Shown: positions 8,074 to 16,036 of the stretch, one piece after another
Numbering within the stretch: position 1 is the stretch's first letter
Layout: each line of letters begins with the position of its first letter
From: Myxococcales bacterium
Lineage (GTDB): Bacteria > Myxococcota_A > Polyangia > Polyangiales > Polyangiaceae
Direction: 5' to 3'
DNA length: 45,865 nucleotides
NCBI GenBank assembly: GCA_013297655.1
Contig: JAAFHV010000043.1
Location: 1-45,865 of the forward strand
The notes under the pieces: model-generated
The model's input: only the letters and a program-made list of their open reading frames with translations
What the model was told of the DNA's origin: nothing
Database searches by the model: none
Position numbers and translations under genes: made by a program

Positions 8074-9456
8074 ATGAAGCATCGTTTTGCCGTGCTCGCC
8101 CTCTCCGGAATTTTGGCCGCGACCGGTGCCTTCGCGCTCGAGGGGCGCGCCGAGGCGTGCGGCGGCTGCTTCGTTCCCGCGGAGGACGCCACCGTCGTGA
8201 CCGACCACCGCATGATCCTCTCGGTGGGCAACAACGAGAGCACGCTCTACGACCAGATTCGTTATCAGGGGTTGCCGACCGAGTTCGCCTGGGTGCTCCC
8301 GATCTCGGGCGAGGCCAAGGTCGGCCTCTCCGCCGACACTCTCTTCAGCACCATCGGTGGCTTCACCCAGACGTCGATCATCGCGCCGCCGCAGAACTGC
8401 CCCGCGCCGACCGACTGCAACAGCGACAACGAAGCGACGAGCGCCTCCGATAGCCGCGGGTTCGCCGATGCCGGCGCCGCGAGCCCGGGCGGCGTGACGG
8501 TGACGAAAGAAGAGAACGTAGGCCCCTACGCGACGGTTCAACTGCAATCGACGGACGCGGAGGCCCTCAACAAGTGGCTCGCGGACAACAAGTTCACGGT
8601 GCCCGACGACGTGAAGCCCGTGATTGCCCAATACGTGAAGGAGAATTTCAATTTCCTCGCGCTCAAGCTCCGTCCCGGCGCGAACGTGCAGGCGATGCGG
8701 CCCGTGCGCGTGACCACGAAAGGGCCCAACGTGGTGCTCCCGCTTCGCATGGTCGCCGCCGGCACCGGGCCTATCGTGGGCATTACGCTCTGGGTCGTGG
8801 GCCAAGGCCGCTACGAGCCGACCAACTTCCCCACCTTCGCCGTCAAAGCCGACGAGCTCCTCTGGGATTGGACCAAGAGCGAGAGCAACTTCAAGGCCCT
8901 CCGCGCCGAGCGCGCCGCTGCAGGTAACAACCGAAGCTGGGAGATCGAGAGCGCGTTCCGCTTGCCCGTGTCGCAGATCACGCTCCCCCTCGAGAACGGC
9001 GGGCGCTTCGGCAACGGTGGAAGCGGCGACTACGCAGAGATCCCCGCCAGCGGAACCGAGCCCGGCAAAACCGTCGCCGAGGTCCGCAAGGAAGACCTCG
9101 ACGTGCTCTTCGGCGGCACGAACCGGCCCGCCGACGTCTTCGTCACCCGCATTCGCACCGACATCGCTCACGCCGCCCTCTCTGAAGATTTGCTCCTCCA
9201 GGCCCCCGCCGATCAAGCCGTCTTCTCCAACATTCGCCAGGTCACGAAGGAGCTCAACGAGCCGCTCTGCCCTGTGTATGTAGGATGCACGCAGACGGGC
9301 ACCGCCCCTCGCAGCGAGGCGATCAGCCGCGCCGCGCAGTCCAACTGCTCCAGCAGCGGCGCCCTTCCGAGCAACGGGTTCGCCGCCGCCGGCCTCGCCT
9401 TCGTCGGTATCGCCGTCGCCAACGCCGCGCGCCGTCGCCGCGTCCGCAAAGCCTGA
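8074..9456 (+). CDS. DUF2330 surface protein with MYXO-CTERM-like tail, copy 2
   Basis: The protein has 460 residues. The ATG at 8074 is preceded by an AAGGA ribosome-binding site. The signal peptide ends at AEA, and the mature protein begins CGGCFVPAEDATVVTDHR, the typical DUF2330 opening. The domain continues to 'NEPLCPVYVGC', after which come a short Ser/Cys segment (SNCSSSG), a hydrophobic helix (GFAAAGLAFVGIAVANAA) and RRRRVRK. Such a Cys-helix-Arg tail resembles MYXO-CTERM, which is thought to be processed by myxosortases for surface display; that is established for the signal, inferred for this protein. The function of DUF2330 is unknown. Long stretches, for example around 8493-8640, are nearly identical in DNA to copy 1, implying recent duplication or gene conversion. 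Confidence 0.9.
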   Translation: MKHRFAVLALSGILAATGAFALEGRAEACGGCFVPAEDATVVTDHRMILSVGNNESTLYDQIRYQGLPTEFAWVLPISGEAKVGLSADTLFSTIGGFTQTSIIAPPQNCPAPTDCNSDNEATSASDSRGFADAGAASPGGVTVTKEENVGPYATVQLQSTDAEALNKWLADNKFTVPDDVKPVIAQYVKENFNFLALKLRPGANVQAMRPVRVTTKGPNVVLPLRMVAAGTGPIVGITLWVVGQGRYEPTNFPTFAVKADELLWDWTKSESNFKALRAERAAAGNNRSWEIESAFRLPVSQITLPLENGGRFGNGGSGDYAEIPASGTEPGKTVAEVRKEDLDVLFGGTNRPADVFVTRIRTDIAHAALSEDLLLQAPADQAVFSNIRQVTKELNEPLCPVYVGCTQTGTAPRSEAISRAAQSNCSSSGALPSNGFAAAGLAFVGIAVANAARRRRVRKA

Positions 9457-9502
9457 TTTACCCGCTTCGGGACTACCGAGGCGTCGACCCAAAGGAACAC
9501 CC

Positions 9503-10900
9503 ATGAAGCATCGCACGTCCGTCTTGGCGCTCTCGGGAATGGTGGCCGCCCTCGGCCTCGTGGCTTCGGAGCGCCCGGCTTCGGCTTGCGGAGGGTGCTT
9601 CGTGCCTCCGGAGTCGAACACCGTGGTCACCGACCACCGCATGCTGCTCTCCGTGGGTCAGGGGCAGTCCACCCTTTACGATCAGATTCGATACCAAGGC
9701 TCGCCCGAGTCGTTCGCGTGGGTACTTCCCATTTCGGGCGAGGCAGAGGTGGGGCTCTCCGCGGACACCGTGTTCTCCGTGCTCGACTCGCTCACCCAGG
9801 TGGGCGTCGTCGCGCCGCCGCGGAACTGCCCTCCCGCTCGCGACTGCGACTCACGCAGCTTTGGGACTCCTTCGTCTCCGAACGCAGGAAGCGCCTCTCC
9901 CGAAGACGGCGTCACGGTCACCAAACAGGAGGTGATTGGCCCCTACGAGACGGTGCAGCTCCAGGCGACCAACCCCGAAGCGCTGAACCAGTGGCTCGCG
10001 ACGAACCGGTTCACCGTGCCGGACGACGTGAAGCCCGTCGTCGCGCAGTACGTCCGCGAGAGCTTCAATTTCCTCGCGATGAAGCTCATCCCCGGCGCCT
10101 CGGTGCAGGCGATGCGTCCGGTGCGTGTCACCACCCGCGGCGCTTCGGTCACGTTGCCGCTCCGCATGGTCGCCGCCGGCACCGGCGCGACGGTGGGCAT
10201 CTCGCTCTGGGTCCTCGGTCAGGGCCGCTACGAGCCGCAAAACTTCCCCGCGTTCGTGATCAAACAAGAAGAGCTCGCCTGGGATTGGAACGCCAATCAG
10301 TCGAACTACAAGACCATCCGCGAAGAGCGCACGCGCGCCTCGAATGGCCGCGCGTGGGAGCTCGAGTCGAGCCTCGCCCTCCCCACAGAGCAGATCGACA
10401 ACGGCGTTCGTAACGGCGGCTTCGTGGGCAGGCCCGGCCCGCAGCCCACCACCCCCGGCGACGACTACGCCGCGATCCCGGCCGCGAACGGAAACCCCGG
10501 AAAAACAGCCGCAGAAGTGCGCGACGAAGATCTCGGGATCTTGCTCGGGCGCGTGATCTCCGGAGCCCAGATCCGCGTCACGCGCATGCGCGCCGACCTG
10601 AACCACGCCGCGCTCTCGGAGGACTTGCTCCTCACCGCGCCGGCCGACCAAGCGCTCCTCGGCAACACCCGCCAAGTCACGCGTGAGCTGAACGAGCCGC
10701 TCTGTCCGGTCTTCAGCGGATGCGACCAAGTGGGGCAGGCGCCGCGCAGCGAAGCGGCAGCGCAGGCTTCCGGTGGCTCCTCGTCCGCCTCGAGCTGCTC
10801 GACGGGCAACACGAATTTGGCCTCCGGTGGCCTCCTCGGCGGCGCGTTCGTGGTCCTCGGCCTCGCGTTCGTGCGCTCGCGCCGCGAAAAACGAGCCTGA
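9503..10900 (+). CDS. DUF2330 surface protein with MYXO-CTERM-like tail, copy 3
   Basis: The protein has 465 residues. The ATG at 9503 has AAAGGAA just upstream and lies 46 bp after copy 2. The signal peptide (MKHRTSVLALSG) strongly resembles that of copy 2. The mature start is CGGCFVPPESNTVVTDHR. The domain follows the same order as copies 1 and 2 but is clearly more diverged (for example TLPLRMVAAGTGATVGISLW against VLPLRMVAAGTGPIVGITLW), so it is the older paralogue. A 10-residue Pro/Gly insert (PGPQPTTPGD) precedes the D-Y-A-A-I-P segment. The tail has a Ser-rich Cys segment (SSASSCSTG), a hydrophobic helix and a RSRREKR end, again MYXO-CTERM-like. The spacing suggests one transcript for the array. 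Confidence 0.9.
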   Translation: MKHRTSVLALSGMVAALGLVASERPASACGGCFVPPESNTVVTDHRMLLSVGQGQSTLYDQIRYQGSPESFAWVLPISGEAEVGLSADTVFSVLDSLTQVGVVAPPRNCPPARDCDSRSFGTPSSPNAGSASPEDGVTVTKQEVIGPYETVQLQATNPEALNQWLATNRFTVPDDVKPVVAQYVRESFNFLAMKLIPGASVQAMRPVRVTTRGASVTLPLRMVAAGTGATVGISLWVLGQGRYEPQNFPAFVIKQEELAWDWNANQSNYKTIREERTRASNGRAWELESSLALPTEQIDNGVRNGGFVGRPGPQPTTPGDDYAAIPAANGNPGKTAAEVRDEDLGILLGRVISGAQIRVTRMRADLNHAALSEDLLLTAPADQALLGNTRQVTRELNEPLCPVFSGCDQVGQAPRSEAAAQASGGSSSASSCSTGNTNLASGGLLGGAFVVLGLAFVRSRREKRA

Positions 10901-10913
10901 TCCGAGGGTCGTT

Positions 10914-10946
10914 CGGGGTGGGCGCGGCGACGGGGCCCCCACCCCG
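10914..10946 (+). terminator. Stem-loop after the DUF2330 array
   Basis: A perfect 9-bp inverted repeat, cggggtggg (10914-10922) and cccaccccg (10938-10946), with a 15-nt loop begins 14 bp after the stop codon of copy 3. There is no T-tract, so it is at best a weak intrinsic terminator or an mRNA-stabilising hairpin. Confidence 0.4.
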
Positions 10947-10972
10947 TGTACCGCGCCCTCGTTCGCGTGAAG

Positions 10973-10999
10973 TATGCATGCGTGTGGTGTGCATGCATA
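10973..10999. promoter_or_regulatory. 9-bp inverted repeat, possible operator
   Basis: The arms tatgcatgc (10973-10981) and gcatgcata (10991-10999) are perfect inverted copies separated by gtgtggtgt. The site lies in the 254-bp gap (10901-11154) between the convergent ends of the DUF2330 array and the sigma-factor gene. It is therefore not in a usual promoter position, and its role is unclear. Confidence 0.35.
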
Positions 11000-11154
11000 T
11001 CTGCGCGCCGCCGTCATCCACGCGCGCTGCGACCTGAGGAGACGCGTCGCTCACCGCGCGTCGGATACGCACGGGCGGCCAGAGCTTCCCGTGCGTTCGT
11101 TCGTTCGAAGGTCCCGCGCGGCCCGCTCCCGTATTCGGAGGCGAGCGGGCCGGC

Positions 11155-12039
11155 TCAGATCCCGCTGTCGAGCGCCGGGGGCTTTGGCTCCGGCGGGCGT
11201 GGGAGGGGAGGGGAGAGCACGTCCATCGCGGCCGCGCGCGCCTGCTGCACGTCCTTCGCGTCGTCTCCGTCCGGATCGAGCGCGCGCGCCTCGTCGAGAA
11301 GATCGATGCACGCGCGGGCTGCGCCAGCGGAGCACTCGGTGAACGCGCGACGGCGGAAGTCTTGCGCGAGCTCCTGCGGGGTGCGTTCGGGCGCGACGCT
11401 CGAGGGGACGTCTTTTGTGATCGGCTCCGGGTGCACCGGATGAAAGAGAAATTGCCTCCCGAGCGCCGCCGCGATGCCGAGCGCGGCGAGGGCGGCGACA
11501 TAGAGCGACCATCGGCGCCGGAAGTGCTCGCGTAGCCGGCTCACGCGTTTGCGCACCCGCGTCGCGGGCAATCGAGACTCCTTCGCGATCGACTCGAGGC
11601 TCTCGCCGTCGGCCTCGCGAAGCATCCACTCGAGCGTCTCCTCGGCGCCGTCCCCGCTCGGCATTTCGTTCGCGGCCCAGCGCAAGATGTCGTCGTCGTC
11701 GGCGACCTTCGCGCTCTCGTCGGCGATCTTCGCGTTCTCGTCGGCGGCGTCGCCCACGTTCCCGAGCAGCTCACGACGCTTCCTGAAGTGGTCAATCATC
11801 TTGTTGCGCGCGACCGCCGCCACCCAGCGCCGGAGCAACACAGGATCTTCGTTTGCCTTGCCCGCGGCGACGGCCTCGGCGAGCGCGCTCTGCACGAGGT
11901 CCTCCGCGTCGTCCTCCGGGAGCCGCCGCGCGAGCGCACGAACGAGGGCAGCGCGGAACCGCGTGTCACCGAAAGGATGCGACGGATCGTAGGCGGTCAT
12001 CGGACGAGGGCTCTTCGGAAGCGACACCAGGGTCGACAT
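11155..12039 (-). CDS. ECF-like sigma factor with C-terminal membrane anchor
   Basis: The protein has 294 residues from the ATG at 12039 (MSTLVSLP); an internal ATG at 12000 is an alternative. Residues about 25-90 match sigma-70 region 2 (FRAALVRALARRLPEDDAEDLVQSALAEAV, then RRWVAAVARNKMIDHFRKRREL). Residues about 135-172 match a region 4 helix-turn-helix (ESLESIAKESRLPATRVRKRVSRLREHF). Between them is an acidic linker with the near-repeat AKIADES / AKVADDD. Residues about 178-199 form a transmembrane helix, and about 95 residues with a helical, TPR-like character lie beyond it. This predicts a sigma factor tethered to the inner membrane with an extracytoplasmic sensor tail, instead of a separate anti-sigma factor; none is encoded next to it. 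Regulation by proteolytic release is an inference. Confidence 0.8.
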   Translation of the reverse strand: MSTLVSLPKSPRPMTAYDPSHPFGDTRFRAALVRALARRLPEDDAEDLVQSALAEAVAAGKANEDPVLLRRWVAAVARNKMIDHFRKRRELLGNVGDAADENAKIADESAKVADDDDILRWAANEMPSGDGAEETLEWMLREADGESLESIAKESRLPATRVRKRVSRLREHFRRRWSLYVAALAALGIAAALGRQFLFHPVHPEPITKDVPSSVAPERTPQELAQDFRRRAFTECSAGAARACIDLLDEARALDPDGDDAKDVQQARAAAMDVLSPPLPRPPEPKPPALDSGI

Positions 12040-12214
12040 AGCCAAAAAACGTTCGACACGATCGAAGTGTGACCGTGTCCGCGAATTTCTTTTTTTTCGA
12101 TTCGCGTGGTCACGAACCTCCTCGCCACTCGATCTCCCGTCGAGTCCCACGCGAATCCCGCCGCCGGCGGAGGACGCGCGGGCCAATGCGCGCTTCGTCG
12201 CGCGGGAGGTCGTC

Positions 12215-12967
12215 ATGTCGATGGCGAGGAAAGTCGCGTTTTCCATTCTCTTTTTGTTCTCGTTGCTCGGCGCGTCGTTCGCCTCCATGCGCGATCTCCG
12301 CGCCGCGACCGATCTCCCGCCGCATGAGCCGGCGCTCGCCGCTCGCCCCGCGCCCGAGCCGCCCGACACGCCGAGGCCTGCCCGCCGGTTGCCGCGTGAG
12401 ATCGTCTACGTGCACGGCCGCGGGGAGAATCCGACCGCGGAGGGCTGCCCCGTGCTTCGCGCGCTCCTGATGGCAGAGGGATACACGCGTTGCCCGTCCG
12501 GGAACACGCGGCTCTGGGGGGGATTCGATTGGGTCGGCCGCGGAGAGGAAATGGCGAGTCGCCTCGATATTGAAGAATCTCCCCTCGAGCCCAAGCTCGA
12601 TGCGCTCGCGAAACCGAGTATCCTATTTGGCTTTTCGCAAGGGGGGTATGTCGCGCCGGCCATCCTCGCCGCGCGGCCGGGCCGGTTCTTCGCCGCGATC
12701 CTCGTCGGCGCCGACGTGCCGCTCTGGAAGTCGGGGCTCGAGCGCGCGGGGGTCCGTCGTATCGCGCTCGCCGCCGGGCAGTGGGACAGGACCTACGAGG
12801 GAATGAAGCGCACCGCGAAGCGCCTCGCACGCGAAGGGTTCGACGCCCGCTTCGTTGATCTCGGCGCGGTGGGCCACACGTACTTTCCAAAAGAACCGCA
12901 CGACATCGTGGACGTCGTCGCGTGGCTCAACCAGGCCGAGACGAGCGGCGCCGACCTCGGCTGGTGA
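12215..12967 (+). CDS. Exported alpha/beta hydrolase (esterase-like)
   Basis: The protein has 250 residues. The ATG at 12215 follows a strong ribosome-binding site (GGGAGGT at 12204-12210). An N-terminal hydrophobic segment (VAFSILFLFSLLGASFA) is a signal peptide or anchor, followed by a Pro/Ala-rich linker. The alpha/beta hydrolase core starts at EIVYVHGRG. The nucleophile elbow G-F-S-Q-G-G places Ser141, His221 lies in AVGHTYF, and Asp191 in AGQWDRTY is the likely third triad residue. This layout fits the phospholipase/carboxylesterase-like predicted esterases, but the substrate is unknown. The gene diverges from the sigma-factor gene with about 175 bp between starts, so the two could share a control region. 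Confidence 0.75.
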   Translation: MSMARKVAFSILFLFSLLGASFASMRDLRAATDLPPHEPALAARPAPEPPDTPRPARRLPREIVYVHGRGENPTAEGCPVLRALLMAEGYTRCPSGNTRLWGGFDWVGRGEEMASRLDIEESPLEPKLDALAKPSILFGFSQGGYVAPAILAARPGRFFAAILVGADVPLWKSGLERAGVRRIALAAGQWDRTYEGMKRTAKRLAREGFDARFVDLGAVGHTYFPKEPHDIVDVVAWLNQAETSGADLGW

Positions 12968-13109
12968 CGAACGGGAGATCCGCGCGCCACGTGCGGGCGA
13001 GCCTCGGTGCCGCTCCGGGCGCGCGCGTCGCTCACCGAGGAACGGGCGAGTCGTGGGTGTGCGCGCGGATCTCTTCTCCTTTGTTCGCAACCCGACTAAC
13101 GTCCCGTTC

Positions 13110-13742
13110 GTGATCGGCCGCCTCACGGGCATTCTCTCGGATGAAGACGACGGGTCCCTCCTCGTCGACGTGAACGGCGTGGGGTACGAAGTGGTCGCGC
13201 CGCTCGGCACCCGCGGTCGGGCCAAGGTCGACGCTCAAGGCCGCGCCACGTTGCTGGTGCACACCCACGTCCGCGAAGACGTGCTCCAGCTCTTCGGGTT
13301 CGCGACGGACGCCGACAGGTTCGCGTTTCGCACCCTCATCGCGGTGAGCAGCGTCGGCCCGAAGACCGCGGTCGGCATCCTCAGCGCGTTGCCCGCTCAC
13401 GATCTCGCGCGCGCCATCTCGCGGCGGGAGCTCTCCACCCTCACTTCGGTCTCGGGGGTGGGCAAAAAGACGGCCGAGCGGCTCCTGCTCGAGCTGAAAG
13501 ACAAGCTCCCCCTCAGCCCTGGCACCGAGGCGGGCCAAGGCTCCGACCTGTCGCGCGAACGCGGGCCGACCCACGTTTCCGCGGCGTCCCAAGCGTCCGG
13601 CGACCTCCTCGCGGGTGCGCTCGTAAAAATGGGCTACAAGCAGGTCGAGGCGGATCGGGCCGTCGCCCTGCTCGGGGCGCGGGTCGCAGAAGCCGAACTT
13701 CCGACGCTCCTCCGCGAAGCGCTCGCCCTCCTCGCCAAATAG
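13110..13742 (+). CDS. ruvA: Holliday junction DNA helicase subunit RuvA
   Basis: The protein has 210 residues from a GTG at 13110. This start places the family's invariant opening (MIGRLTG) at the N-terminus; the longer open frame upstream is not RuvA-like. The N-terminal OB fold is followed by two helix-hairpin-helix segments (IAVSSVGPKTAVGIL and LTSVSGVGKKTAERLL) that bind the junction backbone. A flexible linker and the C-terminal domain III (DLLAGALVKMGYKQVEADRAV) that contacts RuvB complete it. RuvA tetramers load RuvB and drive branch migration during recombinational repair. The length is normal for the family. No ruvB or ruvC is next to it. It is followed after 9 bp by the gene at 13752, which is probably on the same transcript. 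Confidence 0.95.
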   Translation: MIGRLTGILSDEDDGSLLVDVNGVGYEVVAPLGTRGRAKVDAQGRATLLVHTHVREDVLQLFGFATDADRFAFRTLIAVSSVGPKTAVGILSALPAHDLARAISRRELSTLTSVSGVGKKTAERLLLELKDKLPLSPGTEAGQGSDLSRERGPTHVSAASQASGDLLAGALVKMGYKQVEADRAVALLGARVAEAELPTLLREALALLAK

Positions 13743-13751
13743 GCAATCTTC

Positions 13752-14570
13752 ATGGCCAAGAAGTCTCGACGGAACACCACCAAACGCCAACGTAGCGAGC
13801 GGCGCTTCTTGCCGCAGAGCGCCTCCAATCCTTGGCTCGTCCGTGCTCCTGGCGCGATCGGGGCGATGGGCATCGGCGCGGGCGTTTGGGGCTATTTTTA
13901 CGGCCACTTCGTCCCCGACGAGGCGCACCCGGTGCAGGGCACGGCCTACAACATTCCGCTCTTCGTGCTCGCGGGCGGCGCGGTGCTCATGGCGGCCGCG
14001 ATTTGGTTCGGCACCTCGGGTGAGGCGGCGATCCGCGTCGGCGATCCTGGCATCTCGGTCGAGAAGGGCGACATTCGCCGCATGCCGTGGTGGAAGGTGA
14101 AGTCGATCTCGTTCGACGGGCCCTCCGAGTCGCTCGTCGTGACTGGCAAAGACGAGGCCGACGCCGACTTCTCGTTCCGCGTCCGTGGTCGCGCGCACCC
14201 GCTCGCCGTCGCGTGGATCGTGAAAGAGGCGGAGGCGCGGATCCCCAAGAAGCTCAACGTCGACGACGCCGATCTCGCGCGCATCGGCGAGGCTCAAGAG
14301 GGCGGAACCAAGCTCGTCTTGGAGCCGCTCCAAGTCGTCGGCCGAAGGTGCGCCGCGACGAAGAAGCTCATCGCCTACGAGCCCGAGGGCGTGGTGTGCC
14401 CGGCGTGCGAGCGCGTCTACCACAAGGCGAGCGTCCCTCGAAAATGCGCCTGCGGGAGCGAGTTCTCGAAGAGCCAGGTGAGCGCCGCGGAAGCCGACGA
14501 CGACGTCGACGAGCCCGTCCGCGTCGCGGAAGCCGACGACGAGAAGTCCGACGCCAGCGCCGAGGCGTGA
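13752..14570 (+). CDS. Membrane protein with C-terminal zinc ribbon, unknown function
   Basis: The protein has 272 residues and starts 9 bp after ruvA, suggesting an operon. The N-terminus is strongly basic (MAKKSRRNTTKRQRSERR). Two transmembrane helices follow (about residues 30-55 and 70-92). A PH-like beta-rich cytoplasmic segment then reads 'GDPGISVEKGDIRRMPWWKVKSISFDG'; the WW-K-V-x-S-I pattern resembles the start of bacterial PH domains. Near the end, Cys216-x2-Cys219 and Cys232-x-Cys234 form a likely zinc ribbon (CPACERVYH...RKCACG). The tail is highly acidic and carries a short repeat (AEADD). No function is assigned. The order basic N-terminus, two helices, PH-like domain, zinc ribbon suggests a membrane scaffold that senses or binds a protein or lipid partner. 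Confidence 0.75.
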   Translation: MAKKSRRNTTKRQRSERRFLPQSASNPWLVRAPGAIGAMGIGAGVWGYFYGHFVPDEAHPVQGTAYNIPLFVLAGGAVLMAAAIWFGTSGEAAIRVGDPGISVEKGDIRRMPWWKVKSISFDGPSESLVVTGKDEADADFSFRVRGRAHPLAVAWIVKEAEARIPKKLNVDDADLARIGEAQEGGTKLVLEPLQVVGRRCAATKKLIAYEPEGVVCPACERVYHKASVPRKCACGSEFSKSQVSAAEADDDVDEPVRVAEADDEKSDASAEA

Positions 14571-14646
14571 GCGTGGGCAGCGCAACATCGCGCGAGCGGC
14601 GCTTCGTCCTTTTCCTCGCCCTCGTTTTCCGCTTTGATCGCGCGTC

Positions 14647-15027
14647 ATGAGCGCGAGCGAGAAGCCACTCTTGGCGCGAGGGCAGGGCGCGAGCCCCGGG
14701 ATCGCGACCGGTAAAATCGTGTTCGTATCCGACGAAGCGGTGAAGCTCGCTGCGGCGGGCGAGAGCGTGATCCTCGTCCGTATCGAGACCGAAGCGGAGG
14801 ACACCCCCGGCCTCCGCGCCGCCGTCGGCATCGTGACCACCCGCGGCGGCCTCACGTCCGACGCCGCGATCATCGCGCGAAGCCTCGGCAAGCCGTGCAT
14901 CGCCGGCTGCACCACGGTGAGTGTAAACTACAGCGAAGAGAAGCTCGTCATTCGCGGCGGGCCCACCCTCGCGAAGCACCACGTCATCACGATCGACGGT
15001 GCTCGTGGTCAGATCCACGAAGGCTGA
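14647..15027 (+). CDS. Stand-alone PEP-utiliser mobile domain with Asp in place of the phospho-His
   Basis: The protein has 126 residues. It aligns by eye with the swivelling phosphohistidine domain of pyruvate phosphate dikinase and related PEP-utilising enzymes: GASPGIATGKIVF, ILVRIETEAED, then TTRGGLTSDAAIIARSLGKPCIAGC. In those enzymes the motif is T-x-G-G-x-[TL]-[SC]-H-A-A, with the His carrying the phosphate. Here position 72 is Asp (codon gac at 14860-14862). No ATP-grasp or PEP/pyruvate barrel domain is fused or encoded nearby, so it cannot be a normal catalytic subunit. It could be a regulatory or phospho-mimic relic, or a subunit acting with a distant partner. The gene lies 76 bp downstream of the membrane/zinc-ribbon gene. 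Confidence 0.85.
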   Translation: MSASEKPLLARGQGASPGIATGKIVFVSDEAVKLAAAGESVILVRIETEAEDTPGLRAAVGIVTTRGGLTSDAAIIARSLGKPCIAGCTTVSVNYSEEKLVIRGGPTLAKHHVITIDGARGQIHEG

Positions 15028-15143
15028 TTGCGGCGAGGTCGTGCATGCGAACGTGTTCGTGGTTCGAGCTCTCGATCGCGCGAACGCCGACACACGAGCG
15101 ACCGGGTTAGTCCGTTCGTTTCGTTACACGTAGCGGAGGAACG

Positions 15144-16019
15144 ATGACGACGAAGACGGTGGCGGTGCTCGGCGCGGGGACGATGGGTCGCGGGATCGCG
15201 CAGATTTGCGCGCAAAAGGGGCATCTCACGCGTCTCGCCGACGTGGACGAGGGCCGCGCGAAGGGGGCCCTCGCCGACATTTCGAAGACGCTCGAGAGGC
15301 TCGTCGAGAAGGGAAAGATCACGGGCGACCAGCGTCACGCGACGATGTCGAACCTCTCTGTCGCGCCGACGGCGAAGCTCGCGTGCGAGGGCGCGGAGGT
15401 GATCGTGGAGGCCGTGTTCGAGAGCATGGCGGTGAAGGTGGAGCTCTTGTCCGAGGTGATCCCGGTCGCGGAGAAGTACGCCATCGTCGCGAGCAACACT
15501 TCGTCGCTCTCGATCACGGAGCTAGGCGCGCGTCTAGGGGTCGCCGAGCGCACGGTAGGCCTCCACTTTTTCAACCCGGTACCCGTAATGGAGCTCGCGG
15601 AGGTCGTGCGCGGGCTAAGCACCTCGGAGAAGACGGTGGAGCTCACGGTCGCCTTCGCGAAGGAGCTCGGCAAGACCCCGATCGTCGTCAACGACATGCC
15701 AGGCTTCGCCACGAGCCGCCTCGGCGTCATCCTCGGAGCCGAGGCGATGCGCATGCTCGAGCAAGGCGTCGCGAGCGCCCAAGACATCGACCGAGGCATG
15801 GAGCTCGGCTACCGCCACCCCATGGGCCCCCTTAAGCTCACCGATCTCGTCGGCCTCGACGTCCGCCTAGCGATCCTCGAGCACCTCCACCGCGAAATCG
15901 GCGAGCAATTCCGCCCCCCCGCGCTCCTCCGTCAAATGGTCCGCGCCGGCAAGCTAGGCAAAAAAACCGGCCAAGGCTTCTACCTCTGGGAAAACGGCGA
16001 ACCCAAACCCCACCCCTAA
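15144..16019 (+). CDS. 3-hydroxyacyl-CoA (3-hydroxybutyryl-CoA) dehydrogenase
   Basis: The protein has 291 residues, the normal length for the single-function enzyme. The ATG at 15144 has GGAGGAA upstream. The NAD-binding Rossmann motif GAGTMG is at residues 10-15. Substrate and catalytic residues are visible in SNTSSLSIT and in HFFNPVPVMELAEV (catalytic His and Glu). The C-terminal domain holds DMPGFATSRLGV and the signature ELGYRHPMGPLKLTDLVGLD. It oxidises (S)-3-hydroxyacyl-CoA to 3-ketoacyl-CoA with NAD(P), in beta-oxidation or in butanoyl-CoA or polyhydroxybutyrate metabolism. The direction cannot be told from sequence. The usual Asn in PGF-x-x-N-R is Ser here, a variant that I believe occurs in a recognised subgroup. 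Confidence 0.92.
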   Translation: MTTKTVAVLGAGTMGRGIAQICAQKGHLTRLADVDEGRAKGALADISKTLERLVEKGKITGDQRHATMSNLSVAPTAKLACEGAEVIVEAVFESMAVKVELLSEVIPVAEKYAIVASNTSSLSITELGARLGVAERTVGLHFFNPVPVMELAEVVRGLSTSEKTVELTVAFAKELGKTPIVVNDMPGFATSRLGVILGAEAMRMLEQGVASAQDIDRGMELGYRHPMGPLKLTDLVGLDVRLAILEHLHREIGEQFRPPALLRQMVRAGKLGKKTGQGFYLWENGEPKPHP

Positions 16020-16036
16020 CCGAGTGCCCCGAGCAA

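Noticed and set aside
7973-8453. Reading DUF2330 copy 1 as a longer protein ending at 8453
   Set aside because: Past the shift the translation is nonsense relative to the paralogues and overlaps copy 2 out of frame; the family tail is present in the next frame.
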